DNA of 64,000 nt from Sweltsa coloradensis (Eukaryota; Arthropoda; Insecta; Plecoptera; Chloroperlidae), in the NCBI GenBank assembly GCA_024449915.1, contig JAMZAV010000956.1, positions 203,254-267,253 on the forward strand, read 5' to 3'. Numbering within the stretch: the first letter of the stretch is position 1; every line of letters starts with the position of its first letter. The position numbers and the translations under genes are program-made. The notes beneath the pieces are model-generated. The model did not search any database. It was not told the origin of the DNA and saw only the letters and a program-made list of their open reading frames with translations. This document shows, piece after piece, positions 56,716 through 64,000 of this stretch.

Positions 56716-57232
56716 CTTCAAAAACTTGAAGATGCCTCCTAGAGTTCGTGTGGCTATAACGGGAGCCACGACGAAAAATCTAGGAGGGGATTGAGGACAA
56801 AAACAATGACGTACATAAGCTTTTGGTTCAAAACGCAGACGCTTTCTCCTATCCTTTCCCAACCCAGCCTAACGTAACAATTTGAAACCTCTTTTAGTAG
56901 GGAAAAATCACTTCACTGCAACATAGATACTTCATCTAGGTTGAATGAACTAAGATGCAGTGGATTATTTGAACGTCGCGGGGATAAACAAATACGTAAA
57001 CAAATGGTGGACATTTTAAATTTTGCTTCTATGTGTGAAACGAGAAAAATTGTCATTACTTTCATAAAACAAACCAGAAACCGTCCCAGGCCTAGGCCAA
57101 GATAAAGAAAATTATTTATAATACAACAGTGTAAGCCTTTAGTTCCATTAGGCTATTGGACTACATTCAATAAATGCTAACATTACACGTTTGACAAGCC
57201 CTAGGCCTCTCCTAGGCAACCCTAGACCTGCA
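56716..57232. other. Unannotated stretch
   Basis: No supported gene. CCTAGGC motifs recur (57090, 57200) without clear structure. Confidence 0.4.
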
Positions 57233-57740
57233 CGACCTTGACTACGTATTACAGCAGGTTTAATTCGCATTAAACGAAAGCACTTTGGTTCAAAACGATT
57301 GCCGAGTCTGATATACATATCGAATTTGACCCAAAGCGATTCCGATCCAATTCACTTTAGGGAAGCGAGTTGGAGTATTCGATCCGAAGGCTTGAACCCG
57401 ATATACACTTCAAAACGGGTCCCGTACGCCACGCCCACGCCATCTCGCCACTCCTGCGATCTGTTGTTTGTTTTTTCAAGCATTGGCAGTAAAGGCTTCC
57501 CGTTTTCGCTCACTTCCTTTGAATTTTCAACCTTGCGACGTCAAAGCTAGTAGAAGATAATTATTAATTCTATGACGAAGAGGTTATGGCTGGCCTGTAG
57601 TGCAGCCATGTTGGATCCCCTTTGAAACTAGAAATCAGTTTGGGTTTTTTGATATACGGTGCGTATTTCAAACCGATTCCTTTCAAAGCGTTTTGAACAA
57701 ACCGCTTTGGACGTCCCTGTAATACGTAGTCCTTGTTTAG
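57233..57740. mobile_element. TIR element, ~500 bp
   Basis: The inverted ends CCTTGACTACGTATTACAG and CTGTAATACGTAGTCCTTG are followed inward by CTTTGGTTCAAAACG and CGTTTTGAACAAACCGCTTT. The terminal repeat is about 50 bp, imperfect. Target duplication unclear; no transposase. Confidence 0.6.
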
Positions 57741-57786
57741 ACACACATCCCGCACAAATAACTATAGTTTGATTACTAAAAGCCTA

Positions 57787-57999
57787 ATGCAGATAGACAA
57801 TAGTATGATAGTCCACCAACTTGAATTGCTTTGTTCGGAAATCGGAGTAACTGAGAGATTTGAGGAAGAAAGACTGTTTTTCTTCAATAATATCGAGAAA
57901 TCGCCATCTTGCGGTTTTGATTTTACACCGCTTGTTAACACAAAGGCTGTTAGATTTAAGGGTACGATACATTTAGACGGCGGTGGGTTTTTTCCCTAG
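57787..57999 (+). CDS. Unrecognised 70-codon open frame
   Basis: From an ATG at 57787 the frame reads MQIDNSMIVHQLELLCSEIG, then FEEERLFFFNNIEKSPSCGF, and ends in a stop at 57999. Composition is protein-like (acidic, with one hydrophobic stretch), unlike most frames here. A weak donor (AAGG then GTACGA) near 57960 would make it a first exon. I recognise no family and find no partner exon. Confidence 0.25.
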   Translation: MQIDNSMIVHQLELLCSEIGVTERFEEERLFFFNNIEKSPSCGFDFTPLVNTKAVRFKGTIHLDGGGFFP

Positions 58000-58189
58000 T
58001 CTAACCTGTGCTAGGAAAATCACGGTAGGCGTACACTTCCGTAGGCCTAAGCCGTGCATATTAGAACATTTGAGCATTTAGTTAGAGCATGGCTCAATTA
58101 TTCGTTAAAGGCGAGGAGACAGACGAAGTCCATTTCTCAAACATCAGCTGGTACTGGTAAGTAGGGAAGTATATATTACTTCCCGAAAC

Positions 58190-58410
58190 TAGAATGTGAG
58201 CTCTGGCAGTCGTCGTCGGGGACCTCCCCGCCTTCTCTGATGACCTTCCCGACTACGATAACGTCCCCGACGTGAGAACCCCCCCCCCCTTTCTTTCTCA
58301 CTCACCCGTGTCTCGTTCAGTCTAGCATGGGATATCCTCGAGGCAAGAGTGATGCTTTATTTATGTCCTCACGGTTGACGCGCTCTGAAACTAAATGAAC
58401 TACAAACCAT
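58190..58410. repeat. Interspersed repeat family X, copy
   Basis: GTCTAGCATGGGATATCCT and CTCACGGTTGACGCGC match the family X order, preceded by a C9 run and a palindrome-like GTCGTCGGGGACCTCCCCG. Confidence 0.55.
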
Positions 58411-58572
58411 GTTCTCTGTTCGCCTAGGCCTAAATCGTTTAATTTTTAATGCATTGAGGCTGGAGGAAGTATCTGTACTAGGGGTCAAACACCGACCGTT
58501 CCATTTAGCCTAGGGTGTTGCCTATCTGTTCAACGTGGGACTGTGACCACAAATGTTTGTGTAATGATTATT

Positions 58573-59194
58573 GGATGAGCGTAGCGAGCGTAGAAAGCGA
58601 AGCGAAGATTCCATTTTACTACACTGGAGAAAAAAATCCGGAATGTTTTTTTTTCTTTCTTTCTTTCTTTTTATTCTGTATTTTTGTGTGTTTGTCAGCA
58701 CGATTCCGGCTAAACCAATACTCCAATAGCAATGAAATTTTGTGGAGGCCTTTGGAATCTCTGAACTTAGAACTGCCACGTTTTTGAGCGCAATCGAAAA
58801 ATTATTTCTCATGAAAATCGCAATTTTACGATTTTTTTCGATTTTTAGAAAATTTCTTCGACTTTTAAACACCTACATGCTTTATCCGATTGTAATGATT
58901 TTTTCACAGAACCTTAATTTTATGAATAATATATTCGTGTAAATTAGCGCAATCGAATAATTATTTCTTATAAAAATCGCAATTTTACGATTTTTTTCTT
59001 TTTTTCAAATTACGATTTATCAAAGAATTTAAAATTTTTAGATAATTTTGTATTAAATTTAATTAAATTTAAAAAAATCTTCAACTAAGTAATGATTTTT
59101 CCACAGAACAACAGAAAATCCGCATAACACATGGCAGCTCAATGCACCAATTACGCTCATCCAACAACGCGGCGGGACTTAAGCGTTTTCCTAG
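58573..59194 (+). mobile_element. Rolling-circle element, subtype 2, complete
   Basis: TTGGATGAGCGTAGCGAGCG at the start, ATTCCATTTTACTACACTGG, the inverted start CGCTCATCCAAC at about 59154, hairpin AACGC...GCGTT and TTCCTAG before a T. It ends two bases before the next element begins. Confidence 0.85.
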
Positions 59195-59196
59195 TA

Positions 59197-59507
59197 CTAG
59201 GAAACCCAAATTCCCAAATTGCCAAATTCGTTGTAAGACGAGTGAGCTAGCAATGTGTTGAGTACCCGTGAACATTCCCTTTCCTCCCCTATACCTTAGG
59301 TTGGATCTGTTACCGGCTACTCTATTATATAATAGTAAAAGTCTAATAATAAAGGTATAATTAATAAGGTTTTGAGTGTCAACTGAGGCCATATTGCGCC
59401 ACTCTAGCCTATAATAGGCTTTAGGTAGGGGGAAGAAAGGGACTGTTACCGGGTACTCAACACATGGCTCATTCACTCGTTTAACAACGACTTTGGCGTT
59501 TCCCTAG
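59197..59507. mobile_element. Foldback-type element with rolling-circle-like ends, copy 2
   Basis: The left end CTAGGAAACCC with CGTTGTAAGACGAGTGAG and TGTGTTGAGTACCC is mirrored at the right by GGGTACTCAACACATGGCTC, CACTCGTTTAACAACGAC and CCCTAG. Both ends thus look like the 3' end of the rolling-circle family, placed head-to-head. The interior has a family X-like GCGCCACTCTAGCC. Confidence 0.65.
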
Positions 59508-59569
59508 TTAAAATAATGTTGTTTATAACGCACTATTGTTATAATACTGATTGTTAGCACAATATGATT

Positions 59570-60333
59570 AGAAGAGCGTAGCGAGCGAAGCGAAGATTCC
59601 ATTTCACTAAACTGGAGAAAAAATCCGGAATGTTTTTTTTTTTCTGTATGTATTTTTGTGTGTTTGTTAACACGATTACGGCTAAACCGATACACCAATT
59701 GTGGTGAAATTTGCTGGAGGCCTTCGAAATCTCTGAACCAAGAAAATGCCACGTTTTTGAGCGCAATCGAAAAATTATTTCTCATGAAAATCGCAATTTT
59801 ACGATTTTTTTCGATTTTTAAAAAATTTCTTCAGCTTATAACACCTACATGCTGTGTTAGATTTAAATGATTTTTTCACAGAACCTTAATTTTATGAATT
59901 TAGGTATTCGTGTGAAATTTGAGCGCAATTAAAAAAAATATTTCTCATGAAAAACCAAATTTTACGTTTTTTTTCTTTTTTAAAACAATTCTTTGACTTA
60001 TAACACCTACATGCTTTATCCTATTGTAATAATTTTTTCACAGAACCTTAATTTTATAAATTCATATATTTGTGTAAAATTTGTGCGCAATCGAATAATT
60101 ATTTCTTATGAAAATTTCAATATTATGATTTTTTCCTTTTTTTAAATTACAATTAATTAAAAAAAATTAAAATTTAAGTTAATTTTTCTTTTAATTTAAT
60201 TTAATTTAAAAAAAATCTTCAACTAAGTAATGATTTTTTCACAGAACAACAGAAAATCCGCGTAACACAATGGCAGCTCAATGCACCAATTACGCTCATC
60301 CAACAACGCGGCGGGACTTAAGCGTTTTCCTAT
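59570..60333 (+). mobile_element. Rolling-circle element, subtype 2, with in-window empty site
   Basis: It starts AGAAGAGCGTAGCGAGCG and ends GCGTTTTCCTAT. The flanks GCACAATATGATT and TATATTTATATTA are joined in the duplicated locus at 38463-38485 (GCATAATATGGTATAATTAT). The interior is partly repeated (TGAAAATCGCAATTTTACG-like blocks three times). Confidence 0.85.
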
Positions 60334-60601
60334 TATATTTATATTATATCGCAAAGATGGAGATTTATTGTTTTCCAACACCATCTATGTTTTTGTCGTA
60401 AGAAAATTTATATACTGAATTAACAAAACGGGATTAAGGGTACAGGGAGGTTACTTTGACCTCTATCCCATTAAGCATCACAACAAAACAACAATATAAT
60501 ATGTAAATCAATCCAGAAATTTGTAAACATCTCAGCGGGGTTTGAATTTCTGGATTGATTTCCATATAATCAATTACACCTACGGGAGCGTTTTCCGATT
60601 A

Positions 60602-61365
60602 ATAGGGAACCTAAGTGGGCGTTGTTCCGGTTCTTTCCGGTCAGCATGGTATAGGCGATTAACCCGTGCTAAATGTTTCGTAAGCGATAGCGCGAGAAAC
60701 CCGACCACGGACCGGAATTATATTCATACTGTAAGAAACTATAATCTTTCCTCTTTGCGTGGATATACATAACTCTGCTCTATCACAAATATTAATGACA
60801 TTTGTTTTGAGTTGAAGTGAACTCTACATTTACACTGTTGCCAAACCTTCCAAACTGCTCATGAAAAATCACGTAAAAACATTTTGTCCGTGGCATCAGC
60901 ATAACATTTGGTATCCGACTTGCTTTGTGGCTACTGTGAGGTCACTGGGTTGTACTAGATTATACATTACTAATAAAATATCCTTTAATTTGCCAACAAA
61001 ATCTTGAATGCGAAGTACATTTAGCAACCATGGACAGGCGCGTGGTATGCGAGGATGCCACAGCTGCACACAACGTGGCTGCGTCTCGCTTGGGTTGCCG
61101 CTCAGTCGGAGTACATTTGCGACAGCGCGGAAACATGGGTCCATTTAACTCATAATAGTTTGAATTTAGGAAGCGTCATCGAGCAAAGTAGAATGCCATC
61201 ATCTTCTTTACAAAATTATGCATCTTGTGATGTTATTGGTTTAGATTTCTTTTGCGCGAGTCAAAAGATACGGTGAGTTACATTTTCGTACCATGCTAAT
61301 TCTTATGGGCGCTGAGACCAGAGAGAACCAATTTCCTTCCCGCCTTCAAAACTTAGGTTCCCTAT
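60602..61365. mobile_element. TIR transposon, 764 bp, TA duplication
   Basis: Perfect ends ATAGGGAACCTAAG and CTTAGGTTCCCTAT are bordered by TA on both sides (60600-60601, 61366-61367). Copy 1 of the locus has the uninterrupted site (CATTACTTTGAGAAAC near 40141). The interior frames have no transposase signature, so it is non-autonomous. It may instead be a decayed autonomous element. Confidence 0.85.
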
Positions 61366-61479
61366 TACATTGAGATACAATGTACTTATTCATCTTTATT
61401 TGTTGGTTTGGTAATAAGCAAGCAATGTTTTATGTGAAATGAAATCATAATACTCATTTCTATTTTCCAATGTATTATA

Positions 61480-61640
61480 GCGGCTCCATCGAAAGAATGC
61501 AGATGGTGACGTCACCGGCCCCGCTTATGCCGATAGCATCTGCTTCCTTTCAGTGGAGCAGCTATATCGTCGCCTTTTGTTGTAAACTCATTAGTTCAAT
61601 TTCCCTATAATCACATTCAAGTCGTTATACATTTGAATTT
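61480..61640 (+). promoter_or_regulatory. Probable P450 promoter with CRE (copy 2, CCAAT region deleted)
   Basis: TGACGTCA at 61507-61514 is kept in the same GGTGACGTCACC context as copy 1. The following ~70 bp with paired CCAAT boxes and the TATTTAAAATA motif is missing. Sequence resumes at CCGATAGCATCTGC. Confidence 0.5.
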
Positions 61641-61652
61641 TTGTTTCAGAAA

Positions 61653-62186
61653 ATGGCAATCTTCTTAGAATCCTGGCTTATGGATCTTCTAGTTGTTATA
61701 CTTACATCTAGCGCCGCTGTTTATGTATATTTTTCGCTTGTTTACCAATACTGGAAGAAAAAAGGCATTCCTTATCTGGAACCGTCATTTCCTTTTGGAA
61801 ATCTTAAAGACGTCGTTCTCCAAAGAAAGAGCCTAAGTGAGAATCTCAATTCGATGTATCGCAAACTTGTGGGTCACAAAGTTGGTGGATTCTTTCAGTT
61901 GAACAGACCAACTCTTCTCGTGAGAGATCCCGATACCGTCAAGGACATACTTGTCAAGGACTTTGCACATTTCCAAGACCACGGTTTACACTACGACGAA
62001 GTGGGCGACCCCTTGTCGGGAAATCTATTCATTATGGAAGGCAACAAGTGGAAACACATGCGGCAGAAACTGACTCCGGCATTCACGTCTGTTAGGACGA
62101 AGATGGTGTTCCCGCTCATAGTGGAGTGCGGCGAGGAACTGAGGAACTACCTGGAACCGTTTGCTCACAGGGAGGAAACTATTGAG
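61653..62186 (+). CDS. Cytochrome P450, CYP6-type, exon 1 (copy 2)
   Basis: Intact 178-codon exon with the same acceptor-like TTTGTTTCAG before AAAATGG and a GAG-GTGAGC donor. Differences from copy 1 are L16I, R37K, L55V, D66N, E73V, L90V, H108Q, R110H, I112L and N172H. Most are conservative; E73V and the three changes at 108-112 (B-C region, often substrate-facing) could alter specificity. W133KHMR137 is conserved. Exons 2-4 are not found in the remaining 1.8 kb and should lie to the right. If intron 1 were retained, the frame would run on to 62388-62390. Confidence 0.95.
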
Positions 62187-63180
62187 GTGAGCTTGGCCCA
62201 ACTCAAATGCGCGCACTCAGTGTTGATGATTTCTGCTGAACGGTTGGTAATATCATTACCAAATTTTGCATGGATGTTAATAAAGTACTTTTATATTCAC
62301 ATCCGTAATTGGTTTAAAAAATTAAGCCTTAAAGATCCATTGCGAGACTTGAGTCCAAAACGTACAAAAAATGGAAAATCCAAAACATGAATTTCAATTC
62401 TGGAAATTCCCACCAAACCGTTTATCTTACGATGAAACCAAATTAACCTACGCGTTCAAATTGATTTTAACGTTGATATCTAGTACGCAAATTTGACTTA
62501 AAATCTGTAGACTTTGAATAAATTCCCGAAGTTAACCAAAATGGAAAACATTTCGGTGATTCACTAATTTTTAATTCAAAATCTAAGAATTAATTTAGGA
62601 ATACGCGTACTGGATAGCATAGATCTATTCTTTATTAATGTCAGTGTGAAATTTGATAGTGTTGCTATAAACCGTTTAGCCGAAGAAAATAAAACAGAAG
62701 CTGAGAGCCTGAGAGCATAACGTTCGCACTATCTTGTATGTTATCTGTCTAATCTAAAAACATACTCTGGTAAAAACGATAACGATAACGCATTGTACAT
62801 CGTAAGAGGTTATTGACTAAGATTATATCTATGCTTGTAAGCCCTAAGGGATTATATTTATAAACAATTATGGTCAAAAATGAACTTTTGAAAAAATCCC
62901 AATGAAAACAGGTTCAAAGGAACTGAAAATTGAATAGCATTAGAGAATAGATCTAGTTTTCCTTTAAAATTCATAGCCAAGTTATTTGTTTTTAAAAGTC
63001 TTGTACAGCACGTAAGTACCATTTTACAAAGACCCTAACTCATCTTAATAAATGACAAGGGGATTATGACATAGCGAATGATACACATATACACATGAAA
63101 GAAGATGTTTGAACCGTTGACAAATATAACAAATATAAAAAATAAGAAATAAGGATTACATTGATAATGCATGTCAAATA
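62187..63180. other. P450 copy 2 intron 1, left part
   Basis: AT-rich, no repeat match and no homology to intron 1 of copy 1 beyond the donor. Confidence 0.5.
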
Positions 63181-63747
63181 CTAGGAAAACGCTCAGTTGG
63201 ACGCGTTGTTGAGCGAGCACCGGTACGTGCAACATGACCCGAGTACGACATTTCCAAAAGGCCCACCACACAGTGTAGGCCTAACTGGATATTGACATTG
63301 TATACACTAAACTATTCCAACATCTTTGCATTGTACTCATTCTCGTTATGCCTTCTAAAGTGTATCTTTGTATCTTCACTGCCTCCTTCATTTTTTAACA
63401 TCGTTTTTCGAATTATGATTACCAATAAGTCTTTAAGGTCTTGACCGATTTAGCTGAAAATTTGGAAAATAGGAGAGAATGTTGTACTTATTGACCCTGC
63501 AAAATTTCATAACGATCGAAACATTTTTATTTTTTTATTTTATTTTTTATTTTTTATAACCAACGATCGGATTTTGTTCAAAAACTATACAGCAACCCGC
63601 CTAGGTGGTATGTACATGTGTGCAAAATTTCAGGTCGATCAGAGAAACGGTGCGACCTGTATCGAAGCAGTAACATGAAAAAAAAACAAAAAAAACAGAC
63701 ATTCGAGCCATAAGAGTCAAGTGAACGCTCGCTACGCTTGCTCAATC
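63181..63747 (-). mobile_element. Rolling-circle element, subtype 4, complete
   Basis: On the minus strand it starts GATTGAGCAAGCGTAGCGAG, then GTTCACTTGACTCTTATGGC, poly-T. It ends CTCAACAACGCGTCCAACTG with AGCGTTTTCCTAG before a T. The hairpin loop GTCCAACTGA matches subtype 3, while the start resembles all subtypes. 567 bp. Confidence 0.8.
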
Positions 63748-63810
63748 AACATATGGCTTAAAAGCTGCAAACCATTATAAATTGGTAAAACTTCATATGT
63801 CATAATACAC

Positions 63811-64000
63811 AGAAGAAGAAGAAGAAGGAGGAGAGAAGAAGAAGAAGAAGAAGAAGAAGAAGAAGAAAGAAGAAGAAAGAAAGAAGAAGAAGAAGAAGAA
63901 GAAGAAGAAGAAGAAGAAGAAGAAGAAGAAGAAGAGAAGAAGAAGAAGAAGAAGAAGAAGAAGAAGAAGAAGAAGAAGAAGAAGAAGAAGAAGAAGAAGA
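63811..64000. repeat. (GAA)n microsatellite to the window edge
   Basis: Almost pure AGAAGA repeat with a few interruptions (GGAGGAG, GAAAGAAGAAAG), running off the right edge. Confidence 0.98.

Larger units (their letters stand above)
59512..62186 (+). repeat. Segmental duplication, copy 2 (P450 5' region)
   Basis: Partner of 38411-41813. The left block (59512-59569 and 60334-60564) is split by a rolling-circle element. A 764 bp TIR element (60602-61365) separates the CACCTACGGGAG block from the promoter. Confidence 0.9.

Noticed and set aside
57299..57550. 83-codon plus-strand frame
   Set aside because: It lies wholly within the TIR element at 57233-57740 and has no transposase features.
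60542..61276. Three frames of 73-82 codons between the rolling-circle element and P450 copy 2
   Set aside because: They fall almost entirely in the 764 bp TIR element, which is absent from the paralogous locus, and show no domain.

Overview
The window is AT-rich eukaryotic DNA with introns, from an arthropod and most likely an insect. The clearest genes are two CYP6-type (CYP3-clan) cytochrome P450 copies, and there is one short cuticle-protein-like exon. Hemiptera would fit the style of the repeats, but the sequence does not decide the order. Most of the 64 kb is transposon-derived. Genuine coding sequence amounts to roughly 2 kb.

Layout. 1-1.6 kb is a ~300 bp tandem satellite. 2-13 kb holds non-autonomous transposons (rolling-circle, hAT, nested inverted repeats), two head-to-head Penelope-like fragments with a GIY-YIG domain, a possible spliced transcript at 8.4-10.3 kb and a hammerhead-ribozyme motif at 10.5 kb. 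13.7-16.1 kb is a ~364 bp satellite. 16.9-17.3 kb is a LINE 3' relic. 20.4-22.6 kb (minus strand) carries a duplicated 81 bp exon candidate. 33.3 kb (minus strand) carries the last exon of a cuticle-like protein. 38.4-52.3 kb is P450 copy 1: exons at 41.28-41.81, 44.65-45.27, 46.38-46.62/50.26-50.45 and 52.07-52.26 kb. Its haem-binding exon is expanded into a minisatellite-like array that is itself split by a LINE and a rolling-circle element. 59.5-62.2 kb is a second copy of the P450 promoter and exon 1; the rest of that gene lies beyond the window. The window ends in a (GAA)n tract.

Main theme. One non-autonomous family occurs at least 14 times in four sequence subtypes. Each copy starts GGATGAGCG, carries the inverted counterpart of that start about 35 bp before the other end, then a small hairpin (AACGC...GCGTT), and ends CCTAG next to a T. 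This is the layout of Helitron/Helentron rolling-circle elements. Two copies can be compared with an unoccupied paralogous site elsewhere in this same window, which confirms the ends and the lack of a target duplication.

The two P450 5' regions are about 94% identical in exon 1 protein, but they have each collected different insertions and a promoter deletion. They therefore serve as natural empty-site controls for six separate events. P450 copy 1 as assembled cannot make a full protein. Exon 2 has several single-base deletions and the haem exon is multiplied with stop-rich spacers. Parts of the window (1-0.9, 32.5-33.0, 44.6-50.4, 55.5-56.7 kb) show many homopolymer-type indels that may be assembly error rather than decay.
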